Source: CAZEAN01 sp964510225
GTDB lineage: Bacteria; Planctomycetota; Planctomycetia; Isosphaerales; Isosphaeraceae
Direction: 5' to 3'
NCBI GenBank assembly: GCA_964510225.1
Contig: CAZEAN010000012.1
Location: 1-64,000 of the forward strand
DNA length: 64,000 bases
Of this stretch, positions 15,799-24,771 are shown piece after piece. Position 1 is the stretch's first letter; each line of letters starts with the position of its first letter. Both the position numbers and the translations under genes were made by a program. Under the pieces are notes generated by a model. That model was not told the DNA's origin. It worked only from the letters and a program-made list of their open reading frames with translations, and made no database searches.

Positions 15799-18700
15799 TC
15801 ATTCCGATTCTGGGAGCAAACGTATCCTCTCCCAGAAGCCTTGATTCGACTGTCGACGGTCACGACGATCACGGACTTCGTCAACAAGTGGGATTCCCCT
15901 TTGATAATCTTCAAGAGTAAAGGGGTATCCTTTCATGGAACCGAACGGAAGCGGCTCGACTGTCCGGCCATATATCGTGTTGAGATTGGCGTCCTTATCC
16001 CATCCTCGATTGTGAATAATAAAGTCACGCGTCCAACCATCCCGAACACCCTTCGGAGGCGCGGCAAAGCTGAGGGCGATTTCGTCACCAGCACCCATTA
16101 CGACGAGTCTGTCGTCAGCCGACTCGATCAAGTCTCTGACATCACCGAATCGAGTGAATCTACCACGGATCGGTGGCCACTCGACGGTCGGATCAAGTCT
16201 CTGGTAGTCAAAATCCTCGGGACCATAAGAACCATCGTTTTGAGGGGTCCTGGTGGAGAAGCCTCGACTTCGGAGATCAGCACTGATCAACTCCAGTGTT
16301 CTCATCTCGAGCGGTAAGGGCTCCTCGTCCAGCGTCAGGACCGCCTGATCCCAGCGGAAGTCCATGTTTGTGACGATCCGAAATCGAGAATCGTCCGGCT
16401 TCAGAACGCCGGTGAGATCAACGGCGATTGTCTTCGTTTTGCCTCCCGGAAAACCGGTGTACGGGATCGTCTCAACCCAGCCGCCGTCACGACCCGGAAC
16501 CTGGATCGAAGGTGGACGTGGCGCAGGAAGGTTGCGATCTTGAGAGATCGCCACGTTCAAGGAGGTATCGGTCGGATAGACCCACCCTGTAAGGTAAAGC
16601 ATCACCGGGGCATCAGCAGGGATTAGCCCAAAATCGAGTTCTAGGAAGTGTTCTTCAAAGAGACCTTGAGAGAGTCTCCGAGTGTTGGGTGGCATGTATC
16701 GCTCATCCCGTTCCGAGACGAGCGCTAGGACATCAGCACCGGTGGCATCGAACGCTGCTTGAGGTCGAATCGGGTCACGGACGGTCAGGATTCTAAACTC
16801 GGCTATCGAGGGCGGCCCTACTTTCTCATTGGTCTCAATCTCGAACTCGGAGGGATGGTCAACGGCGATTAATTCCACCTGATCGAAGTACGCCACCTCC
16901 CACAGTTCCTCCGTGATCCGGAGATCATAACGCCCGTCCTTCGGCTGAAGTAGTTGAGCGGGAATCTTGAGGAACTCCCAAGGTCGTGATGGAGCGTACT
17001 CGGTTTCCGACTGTTGGAGTCCGAGTGGAGCTGCCCAAAGGAGGTCGGTCACAAAGCTAAACTGAGTTCCATCCCAACTAAAAAGGTAAGGGCATGAACC
17101 AATCAACTGCTCTTCCTCGGTGATAATCTGATTAGGCGTCGGGCTGATGACGTTCCGAGGGATCCCATTGGGCCAGATGACGCGGATAACGTCGACTTCC
17201 TTGAGGTTTCCAAGGCCGAAGTGAGTCGATTGACTATCGACAAATCGTGGGAGATAGATTGATCCCGCGCGGAGTTCGAGGACGGCACCGCGTCCGAAGG
17301 CGTTGATACGTTTGGTGGCGTCGGAAACACTTGCTGCTGCCAGGAGTCGGATATCAATCCAGTTGCCCTCATTACCTCCCTCGTTGGACAAAACGTGGAG
17401 CCCTTCGGCGTCCAGGACGATCAAATCCTGGTCGCCGTCTTGATCCACATCGAGGACTGCAAGATCGATGACCTCCCGGTTCGCCAGGCTGCTGTCGATC
17501 AAGTTGACGGCAGCGAAGCTTGCTTGGTCTGTACCTTGCCAACCTTCAATCCCGTTAGTCCCAAAGCTCAACACGTCGAGGTCGCCGTCATTGTTCCAGT
17601 CCAGGACTTTCAATCCGCTCGACGCTTGACCTCCAGGATTGGAACCCTCGCGAAACTGGATAACCCCTTCAGCAGGGCGGGTCGTCGGCAGGACTTGAAG
17701 CCCGGTTGCTCCTGTTGCAACAAGGTCCCACGAACCATTCGCGTCGGTATCGACAGCCGCCGCGCTTGCATTTGACTCTGAGAGCCTTCCCGAAACATCT
17801 GGTTCAAACCTGCGCCAACCAAACTCTCCGTAGCGCAGGTTCTCTAAGTATCCCGCAGTTTCGGGCCCTACCATCATCAGATCAATGTCGAGGTCACGAT
17901 CCCAATCGATGGGGATGATCTCGTTGATCACTCCACGGACGTCGTTCAGTTGGGACCGGTTGTCGATCGACTCAAAGCGGAGACCTCCAGCGTTCGAGAA
18001 TAGCCGGATCCCATTATCGGTTGCGAAAACGAGGTCGATGTCGCCGTCACCATCGAGGTCGGCCGTGGCCGCACGATTCACGGCAGTAACGTCCGAGAGC
18101 CCACTGAGGGAGCTTGCGATCGGAGTCAGGGAGATTTGCGTCTCGGTCTGGTCTTCCGTTGGATTCACCACGATGACTTGCGCTCCGGAGTCCCCGTAAA
18201 CGAGGATGTCGAGGGTGGCATCAAAGTCTTTGGAATCAAGACCAGCCCCGAGTGTCCCCAGGAGCATCCCTGTAGCACCTTCGATGACAGCGCTTTGATC
18301 GAGGACCGACCAGCCATCGTCGGAATTCCGGTAAATGGTCACCGTTCCATCATCGAGCGTGACCAGTTCAAATCTTCGAGACCGTAGTTCAGCCTCGGTT
18401 GGAGCAGGAGTTGTCGTGAGGAGGTCAAAATCACCGACCTCGATCGCTCGGAGTCCAGCGCCATCAAGATCAACGAGTCCCCGACGTAACAATACCGATT
18501 CCACAAAGCTGATCGTTCCGGCATCGTCGGGGATCGTTGGCTCCGTCGGGAGATCAGCACGCTCGAATTCATCGTTGAAGTCGACGACAACCCAAGCCAA
18601 GGGATTCTCTGAGATCCGGAGTCGATCTGAGGCGGAGATCTCCTCTGGTCGAAGGAGGTTGCCGATCAGCCGAGCCCTTGCCAGGACCGTGGTCCAATCA

Positions 18701-19446
18701 CCCTGATCGAGCGCGGTTTCCATTTCATCAAAACTTACTGCAAGATCAATGTTGTTACGTCGCTTGATTTGTTCGATCACTCCAGCGGCCGCGATCCGAG
18801 CATTGGCAATCGTCTCGCGGATTGCGGGATCCTCGGCCTCGGCCTGAGCCGGAAGCCAGAAGACGAGGAGGTAGAGATTCCGAGGGGTCAATTCAGCAGC
18901 CCGTCGCAGGGCTGCGACGGATTCGATCCGTCCGGGTTCGTCAAACGTCCGGAGCGCGGCCTGGGAAAGTTCGAACCAAGCACTCGCGTTGTCGGGATCA
19001 AGTTCAGTAGCACGACGGAGGGCTGAAAGCTGCCGTTCCACATTGCCCTCGCGATCGGCGAGCCGGGCTTCCAGCAGCCAAGTGATCGCGTCCTCAGGAG
19101 CAACAGCCTTCAGCGATTCAAGTGCGGAATAGCCGTCCTCGATCAATTCCGGCTGCTTTTCCAAGGCCTGGAGCCTGCCGATCACTCGGTTCCGGTGCCC
19201 AAAGAGATCATCTGGCAATACGTCGATCATCTCTTCAAACAATTGATCGGCTTCGTCGAGACGATCGTTATTCTCCAGATGACCAAGGCTCGTGTTTTTC
19301 TTCTGGAGGAGTTCCAAGCGAACAGCAACTGGGATCGTTGGTTCGCTCTCGTCAACGCCACCATTTCTTCTAAGCTGCCAGACCCTAACCCCAACGGCGA
19401 CCGCAATCAAAACCAAGACAATGGTGACGCCTGCTGCTTTCTTCAT
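15799..19446 (-). CDS. Giant TPR / FG-GAP / ASPIC-UnbV exported protein
   Basis: A 1215-residue protein. An N-terminal hydrophobic anchor (AAGVTIVLVLIAVAVGV, residues 4-20) places it at or outside the cytoplasmic membrane. TPR-like helices occupy about 50-210. FG-GAP/VCBS repeats with Asp-rich calcium-type loops (DLDGDGDIDL, DWNNDGDLDVL, DVDQDGDQDLIV) fill about 450-690, followed by an ASPIC/UnbV-type segment (about 695-775: HFGLGN, VIRVIWPNG). The last 440 residues form a beta-rich domain beginning GSCPYLFSWDG that I recall from CRTAC-type proteins of planctomycetes and acidobacteria. The ATG at 19446 is chosen over TTG at 19479 because it starts the signal directly. Function unknown; its place between fabD and fabG is unusual. 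Confidence 0.82.
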   Translation of the reverse strand: MKKAAGVTIVLVLIAVAVGVRVWQLRRNGGVDESEPTIPVAVRLELLQKKNTSLGHLENNDRLDEADQLFEEMIDVLPDDLFGHRNRVIGRLQALEKQPELIEDGYSALESLKAVAPEDAITWLLEARLADREGNVERQLSALRRATELDPDNASAWFELSQAALRTFDEPGRIESVAALRRAAELTPRNLYLLVFWLPAQAEAEDPAIRETIANARIAAAGVIEQIKRRNNIDLAVSFDEMETALDQGDWTTVLARARLIGNLLRPEEISASDRLRISENPLAWVVVDFNDEFERADLPTEPTIPDDAGTISFVESVLLRRGLVDLDGAGLRAIEVGDFDLLTTTPAPTEAELRSRRFELVTLDDGTVTIYRNSDDGWSVLDQSAVIEGATGMLLGTLGAGLDSKDFDATLDILVYGDSGAQVIVVNPTEDQTETQISLTPIASSLSGLSDVTAVNRAATADLDGDGDIDLVFATDNGIRLFSNAGGLRFESIDNRSQLNDVRGVINEIIPIDWDRDLDIDLMMVGPETAGYLENLRYGEFGWRRFEPDVSGRLSESNASAAAVDTDANGSWDLVATGATGLQVLPTTRPAEGVIQFREGSNPGGQASSGLKVLDWNNDGDLDVLSFGTNGIEGWQGTDQASFAAVNLIDSSLANREVIDLAVLDVDQDGDQDLIVLDAEGLHVLSNEGGNEGNWIDIRLLAAASVSDATKRINAFGRGAVLELRAGSIYLPRFVDSQSTHFGLGNLKEVDVIRVIWPNGIPRNVISPTPNQIITEEEQLIGSCPYLFSWDGTQFSFVTDLLWAAPLGLQQSETEYAPSRPWEFLKIPAQLLQPKDGRYDLRITEELWEVAYFDQVELIAVDHPSEFEIETNEKVGPPSIAEFRILTVRDPIRPQAAFDATGADVLALVSERDERYMPPNTRRLSQGLFEEHFLELDFGLIPADAPVMLYLTGWVYPTDTSLNVAISQDRNLPAPRPPSIQVPGRDGGWVETIPYTGFPGGKTKTIAVDLTGVLKPDDSRFRIVTNMDFRWDQAVLTLDEEPLPLEMRTLELISADLRSRGFSTRTPQNDGSYGPEDFDYQRLDPTVEWPPIRGRFTRFGDVRDLIESADDRLVVMGAGDEIALSFAAPPKGVRDGWTRDFIIHNRGWDKDANLNTIYGRTVEPLPFGSMKGYPFTLEDYQRGIPLVDEVRDRRDRRQSNQGFWERIRLLPESE

Positions 19447-19670
19447 CGTTAGGAAGCCTCGAACGTGGTGACCGTTCAATTCATGATCATCGGACGATTG
19501 GCAACCGACCCACGGACGCAGGTCTTTACGGACCCGCTGCCCATCTCGGTTCGTTCAAAAGGAGAGTCGGGCATCTCGCTCAATACTGCCTCCTAGTCTT
19601 AAGCCTAGTGAGACCGATCAAGAACGGTTACCGTCCGCGATCGCGGTGATGTGATAATACTCAGAATCTC

Positions 19671-20591
19671 TCAGCGTGCTGGGATTGAAGTGCAAGGAGT
19701 CTTCCGATTGATCCGCTTGAGGAGGCTTGTCAGGACGCGCCCCGGTCCGATCTCGTAAAACGTGTCGAAACCATCGTCAATCATCCGACGGATCGACTCC
19801 TCCCAACGAACCCCCTTGGTCACTTGGATCGCGAGGGTTTGCCGGATCGATTCGGAATCGTTGCTCTGAGGGGCAGCGGTCACGTTCGAGTAGACTGGGA
19901 TCTGAGTTGGCTTCAGATCTGACTCTCTAAGCGCCTCAGCGAGAGAATTGACTGCCGGTTCCATCAATTCTGTGTGGAAGGCGCCCGCGACGGCGAGCGG
20001 CACAACCTTCATGGCACCGAGTTCGGTCGCAAATGGTGGAACCTCTTCCAACGCTTTCTGATCACCGGAGATGGCAATATTGCCTGGACACAGCATGTTC
20101 GCCTTCCAGAGTCGTCCCGCTCCGGACTGGCGAACTCGCTCGATCAGCTCATCTACTTTTTCCTCGTCCAGACCGAGGACGCTAGTCATCCCACTTGGTG
20201 CCGCGTCGGAGGCCGCTTGCATCGCTTCACCGCGTCGCCGGACGATCCGGAGTCCGGCCTCAAAGTCGAGGGAGCCAGCAAACGTCAGCGCTGTATATTC
20301 ACCAAGGCTCAGCCCCGCGGCTCCGGATGCTGAGTTAACGACGTCGGGTTCTCTAGACTTAAGATCTTCGAGCGCGGCGAGGCTCGCAACGTAAATTGCG
20401 GGTTGGCTGACGTCAGTGGCATTGAGCGCTTCTTCTGGTCCTTCGAAGCAGATCTTCGAGAGTTCAATTCCCAGAATGGCGTCTGCCTGATCAAAAAGTC
20501 TCTTCGCTCCTGGTAGCTCGTTATAGAGTTCCTTCCCCATCCCGACCGTCTGCGCTCCCTGACCGGGGAACAGGAATCCAATTTTGCTCAT
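19671..20591 (-). CDS. fabD: Malonyl-CoA:ACP transacylase
   Basis: Loads malonyl units on acyl carrier protein. The protein has 306 residues, starting MSKIGFLFPGQGAQTVGMG. The nucleophile serine is in GLSLGEY (S95), the catalytic His in GAFHTELM (H206), and the C-terminal IGPGRVLTSLLKR is typical. Two ATGs are adjacent (20594, 20591); AGAGG is 2 bases from the first and 5 from the second, so the second is preferred. It is the first gene of the minus-strand fab group and divergent from carA. fabH and plsX are not in the window. Confidence 0.95.
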   Translation of the reverse strand: MSKIGFLFPGQGAQTVGMGKELYNELPGAKRLFDQADAILGIELSKICFEGPEEALNATDVSQPAIYVASLAALEDLKSREPDVVNSASGAAGLSLGEYTALTFAGSLDFEAGLRIVRRRGEAMQAASDAAPSGMTSVLGLDEEKVDELIERVRQSGAGRLWKANMLCPGNIAISGDQKALEEVPPFATELGAMKVVPLAVAGAFHTELMEPAVNSLAEALRESDLKPTQIPVYSNVTAAPQSNDSESIRQTLAIQVTKGVRWEESIRRMIDDGFDTFYEIGPGRVLTSLLKRINRKTPCTSIPAR

Positions 20592-20807
20592 CATTCCCTC
20601 TACCAGTTGTTCACTGGGTCGTGCGATTCCGCTTGTTGATGGTCAACTTTCACTATGCATTAAACCAATTCGAGCAATTCCTGACAGACTGAATCGGGGA
20701 CGCCACTTTCTGAGCAATCGTTCAGTTTGATACGATTGGGAGCAATTCAGAAGTTGGTCTTCGTGCTCTATCGGCGGAAACAGTACTGCGTGCAGAGGCG
20801 TTGAGTG

Positions 20808-21968
20808 ATGAAGGTCGGAAAGCTTGCTCTTGAGGATGGAACGGTTTACACCGGTACCAGCTTTGGAGCGACCGGGGAGTCGGATGGCGAAGTTGTCTTC
20901 AACACCAGTATGACTGGATACCAAGAGATTCTGACGGATCCCTCATACTACGGCCAGATCGTCACGATGACCTACCCTCAGATCGGAAACTATGGGGTCA
21001 ATCCGGAAGACGAGGAAAGTGAACGCCCCTCGGTCCGAGGATTCGTGGTCCGGGAACGCTCCAGCGTCAGCAGCAACTTTCGGTCTCGTGAAGCTCTTGG
21101 AGACTATCTCGAACGCCACGGGATCTTGGGGTTGGAAGGGATCGATACCCGAGCATTGGTCCGTCGGACCCGTCAGCTCGGTGCCCTTAAAGGCGTGATC
21201 TCAAATATTGATTTAAACGACTCCTCGTTGGTCCAAAAAGCCAAGCAATCACCGGGACTTCTGGGACGAGATTTGACGGTCGAGGTCATGCGATCGGAGC
21301 CAGAACGCTGGGAGAACGGTTTTGGCCCTGCTGCCGGAATCAGAGCGAATCGCTCCGATTCAGCGAAGCAGGAGTCAGATCGCCCGCATGTTGTCGCGCT
21401 TGATTTCGGGATGAAACGCAATATCCCTCGTTATTTGGTCGAGACCGGCTGCCGTGTCACCATCGTTCCGGGATCAATGTCTTCCGACGCCATCATGGCC
21501 CAATCGCCCGACGGAATCTTTGTCTCCAACGGTCCCGGCGATCCCGAGCCCTTGACCTCGGCAGTTGGGACGCTCCGAGAACTCATTCGTGAGGCGGCCG
21601 AAGCGAGGCAGATTCCGATCTTTGGTATTTGCCTGGGACATCAATTGGTCGCCCAAGCGTTCGGTGCGCGGACGTTCAAACTCAAGTTTGGTCACCGGGG
21701 TGCGAATCATCCGGTCCGAGACGAAACAACCGGCCGTGTTGAAATTACGACGCAGAATCACGGATTTGCGGTGGATCACACGAGCCTCCCCAACGACTTA
21801 GTGCCAACTCACCTCAATCTCTATGACGGCACGCTTGAAGGAATTCAGCATCGATCCCTGCCGATTTTCGCAGTCCAATACCACCCCGAAGCCTCCGCCG
21901 GTCCTCACGACAGTGGCTATCTTTTCGATCGCTTTCGTCAGATGATCGCTTCCAAGACGGTCAACTGA
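20808..21968 (+). CDS. carA: Carbamoyl-phosphate synthase small (glutaminase) subunit
   Basis: Hydrolyses glutamine and passes ammonia to CarB for carbamoyl phosphate, feeding arginine and pyrimidine synthesis. The 386-residue protein has the CarA N-domain (FNTSMTGYQEILTDPSYYGQIVTMTYPQIGNYG region) and a class I glutaminase domain with the nucleophile in GICLGHQ (C275), plus YHPEAS carrying the His and Glu. A GTG three bases upstream (20805) is in frame; the ATG at 20808 has GAGG nine bases before it. carB is not nearby. Confidence 0.95.
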   Translation: MKVGKLALEDGTVYTGTSFGATGESDGEVVFNTSMTGYQEILTDPSYYGQIVTMTYPQIGNYGVNPEDEESERPSVRGFVVRERSSVSSNFRSREALGDYLERHGILGLEGIDTRALVRRTRQLGALKGVISNIDLNDSSLVQKAKQSPGLLGRDLTVEVMRSEPERWENGFGPAAGIRANRSDSAKQESDRPHVVALDFGMKRNIPRYLVETGCRVTIVPGSMSSDAIMAQSPDGIFVSNGPGDPEPLTSAVGTLRELIREAAEARQIPIFGICLGHQLVAQAFGARTFKLKFGHRGANHPVRDETTGRVEITTQNHGFAVDHTSLPNDLVPTHLNLYDGTLEGIQHRSLPIFAVQYHPEASAGPHDSGYLFDRFRQMIASKTVN

Positions 21969-22425
21969 AGCGTTCAAGGCGTAATCAAGCGGTTGTTATA
22001 CGTTACGTACAAAGTTAGCGTGGAGCCACCTCTTTTCTTGGTGGCGAGAATACCAACCACGCAGGAATAACGAGGGATTGTCCCTGACAATCGCAGCGAT
22101 CATTGAGAAGAGAATCAGTTCCTTGATCGCCCATGGGAAATAAAGACGGAGCAACGGCAAAGCGATTGTCTTCAGTGAAATCGTCAAGGGTCAGCACATT
22201 AAGACAGCAATGTAAATTACAATCTGATACGCAGCATCATAATATCAAGCGAATATAAACCCTTAATTAAGGATGCTTGGAGAAAGATTATGTAACCAAA
22301 AGAGTCTAGCGTGATCGCGGTTGAAGTCCCATGCAGATGACTTGACGATGGCGGCTTCGCGAATTATGGTGTCCTTTGTACCGCAAAGCTTCGTGCTCTG
22401 CGGATCAGAACATGGAGCAAGAGAC
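21969..22425. other. Intergenic region between carA and purA, partly A+T-rich
   Basis: A 457-base gap. A small hairpin (GCCACC 22025-22030 with GGTGGC 22040-22045) may belong to carA termination but lacks a U-tract. Bases 22195-22290 are A+T-rich and probably hold the purA promoter. Two short minus-strand frames (about 22000-22190) encode 60-63 residues with no recognisable motif or ribosome-binding site. The sequence 22321-22425 is open in the purA frame but is not needed for the enzyme. Confidence 0.4.
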
Positions 22426-23736
22426 GTGCCATCAAGTTGTGTTGTCGGATTGCAATGGGGCGATGAGGCGAAGGGGAAAATCGTAGACGCCCTCTGCGAC
22501 CGCCATGACGTTGTCGTCCGCTATCAGGGAGGTGCCAACGCGGGTCATACCGTTGTTGTAAAGGGGACGACGTATCGGCTATCACTACTCCCGTCCGGGA
22601 TCCTCAGACCAGGAGTCCTCTGCATCCTGGGCAATGGCCTGGTAATCCACCCGCCTCGATTGATCGAAGAGATCGAGCAGCTTGCAAGCCAGGGGATCGA
22701 TATCACCGGCCGTTTGTTGATCAGTGATCGCGCCCACTTGATCCTCCCTTATCATTTGGTCGAAGAGCGCCTCACCGAAGAATCAGCAACTGAGTCAGAC
22801 CACCTCGGGACAACCCGAAAAGGGATCGGACCATGTTATCGCGACAAAGTGGGTCGCGTGCATGCACTCCGAGTCGTCGATCTTGATTACCCCGATCGTT
22901 TGCGGGAGCGGCTTCATCACATTGTTGCGTATAAGAATCGGATGCTCCGTGCTCTTCTGCCCGATTTCGAGGCCCTCGACGCTGATCTGATCGCTGATGA
23001 CTATCTCCGGATGGCTGAGCGTCTGCGTCCCTATATTGGGGATGCAACATCCCGCCTCCATGACGCAATGGAGGCGGGGCAACGCCTCCTGTTTGAAGGT
23101 GCACAAGGGACGCTTCTTGATATCGATCACGGTAGCTATCCCTATGTGACCTCCTCGAACAGTAGCGCAGCAGGTGTTTGGTCGGGAACGGCCATCCCCT
23201 CGACCCACATTGAACGATGGATTGGGGTCTTGAAGGCGTATACGACTCGGGTCGGAGGTGGACCGTTTCCGACCGAATTGCTCGATGAAACAGGAGACCG
23301 AATCAGAACCGTTGGACGGGAATTCGGGACCGTTACCGGAAGGCCGCGTCGTTGCGGCTGGTTTGACGTGGTCGCTGCTCGTTATGCAGCACGAGTCTCT
23401 GGTGTAACCGAAGTTGCAATCATGCTGCTTGATGTGCTTTCGGGAATTTCACCACTGCGAGTAGCAGTCGCTTATGAAGATGAATCGGGGGAACGGATTG
23501 AGCGGTTCCCCTCTGATCTCGCTCGACTCGCGTCTTGCCGACCGATTTTCGAAGAGTTGCCTGGCTGGACCGAAGATCTCACCGGTTCTCGAACCTGGTC
23601 TGATTTGCCTCGAGCTGCACAAGACTACGTCAGGTTCCTTTCTAAGCACGTGGGCGTTCCCGCCAGGATCGCGTCGGTTGGTCCTGATCGCGCACAGACG
23701 ATTATGATTAGCCCCTCGGAATTGGATGGCCGATGA
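22426..23736 (+). CDS. purA: Adenylosuccinate synthetase
   Basis: Joins IMP and aspartate using GTP, the first step from IMP to AMP. From GTG 22426 the protein has 436 residues, the usual size; GGAG lies nine bases upstream, and the glycine-rich loop then falls at residues 12-18 as in the E. coli enzyme. The loop reads GDEAKGK where the family normally has GDEGKGK (Gly15 to Ala). D13, the GGANAGHTVV segment with the catalytic His, GTTRKGIGPCYRDK, LFEGAQGTLLDIDHGSYPYVTSSN-like and TTRVGGGPFPTE segments are all intact. Longer in-frame starts (22321, 22348, 22366) are possible but add a non-homologous tail. Confidence 0.94.
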   Translation: MPSSCVVGLQWGDEAKGKIVDALCDRHDVVVRYQGGANAGHTVVVKGTTYRLSLLPSGILRPGVLCILGNGLVIHPPRLIEEIEQLASQGIDITGRLLISDRAHLILPYHLVEERLTEESATESDHLGTTRKGIGPCYRDKVGRVHALRVVDLDYPDRLRERLHHIVAYKNRMLRALLPDFEALDADLIADDYLRMAERLRPYIGDATSRLHDAMEAGQRLLFEGAQGTLLDIDHGSYPYVTSSNSSAAGVWSGTAIPSTHIERWIGVLKAYTTRVGGGPFPTELLDETGDRIRTVGREFGTVTGRPRRCGWFDVVAARYAARVSGVTEVAIMLLDVLSGISPLRVAVAYEDESGERIERFPSDLARLASCRPIFEELPGWTEDLTGSRTWSDLPRAAQDYVRFLSKHVGVPARIASVGPDRAQTIMISPSELDGR

Positions 23737-23865
23737 CGCGCGACTGGCGGATTCCAGGGACGCACCATCAACTTTCCTTGTTTGCCGTTCCGTACGTCGA
23801 TCAATCTCGATACGAGCCAAGATTTCTCCCTCAGATTTCAACCTAACTCCGAGAGGGACCCAGGA

Positions 23866-24675
23866 GTGGCCACTTCGATCCGGACTCCCGTAGCGTCGCT
23901 TGCGAGCCTCCCTTCCCTTGAGCTTCTCCCCTCGCAGCTCCCTCGGCACATCGCGATCATTATGGATGGCAACGGAAGGTGGGCCAAACAACGAGGTCTT
24001 CCCCGGATTTTTGGACACCGGGAGGGTGTTCAGAGTGTCCGGACGATTGTGGAAGAATCGTGCAGGATTGGCCTTGAACAACTCACCCTTTACTGTTTTT
24101 CGAGCGAGAACTGGAAGCGGCCGCTCAGGGAGACGCAGTATCTCATGCGGCTTCTCCGCCACTTCCTTGTGAGTGAACGGAAGGAATTAATTGAGCATGA
24201 TATCAAGATCAAGATGATCGGGAGCCGTTCGGGGATGCCCGATGATGTTCTCTCTGAATATGACAAGACCGAAGCAATGACGTCGAGCAACACCGGACTG
24301 ACCCTCTGTCTCGCAGTCAATTATGGTGGACGTGCCGAAATCGCAGAAGCAGCGCGTAAGGTTGCACGTGATGTTGAAGACGGACTCATCAACCCTGATG
24401 GGATCGACGAATCAACGTTCGGGCGTTATCTTTCGACCGCGGACATGCCCGATCCGGATCTCCTGATCCGTACTGCCGGAGAGTATCGATTGAGTAACTA
24501 CATGCTCTGGCAGCTCTCGTATGCGGAGTTCTGGGTGACGCCAGTCCACTGGCCAGATTTTCGGGTCACTGAATTTCACGCTGCCCTCCGTGACTTCGCA
24601 CGACGCCACCGACGATTCGGTGGGCTCCCGCGAGAATCGGTCACGGCCGTTCCTAATCCGACGCCTGCCTCTTAG
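23866..24675 (+). CDS. uppS: Isoprenyl transferase, undecaprenyl-diphosphate synthase type
   Basis: Cis-prenyltransferase that builds the C55 lipid carrier for peptidoglycan and surface polysaccharides. The substrate-binding MDGNGRWAKQRG motif, FGHREG, YCFSSENWKR, LTLCLAVNYGGRAEI and the C-terminal DLLIRTAGEYRLSNYMLWQLSYAEF are clear. The GTG at 23866 (269 residues) is chosen for its AGAGGGA site about 8 bases upstream; a TTG at 23782 would add 28 residues. The usual RTSGE segment reads RTAGE here. It is followed after 96 bases by cdsA, a very common pairing. Confidence 0.95.
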   Translation: MATSIRTPVASLASLPSLELLPSQLPRHIAIIMDGNGRWAKQRGLPRIFGHREGVQSVRTIVEESCRIGLEQLTLYCFSSENWKRPLRETQYLMRLLRHFLVSERKELIEHDIKIKMIGSRSGMPDDVLSEYDKTEAMTSSNTGLTLCLAVNYGGRAEIAEAARKVARDVEDGLINPDGIDESTFGRYLSTADMPDPDLLIRTAGEYRLSNYMLWQLSYAEFWVTPVHWPDFRVTEFHAALRDFARRHRRFGGLPRESVTAVPNPTPAS

Positions 24676-24771
24676 CTTTCGAGTGATCGCGAGGCGACGC
24701 GGCGAACCAGGGATGTAATTAAGGCTTCACTCGGAGGACAATACTTCGAGAAGCCGGAGCTTTCTTAACTG

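Noticed and set aside
21996..22197. Two short minus-strand frames between carA and purA, considered as a transposase remnant
   Set aside because: No transposase motif, terminal inverted repeat or target duplication could be recognised.
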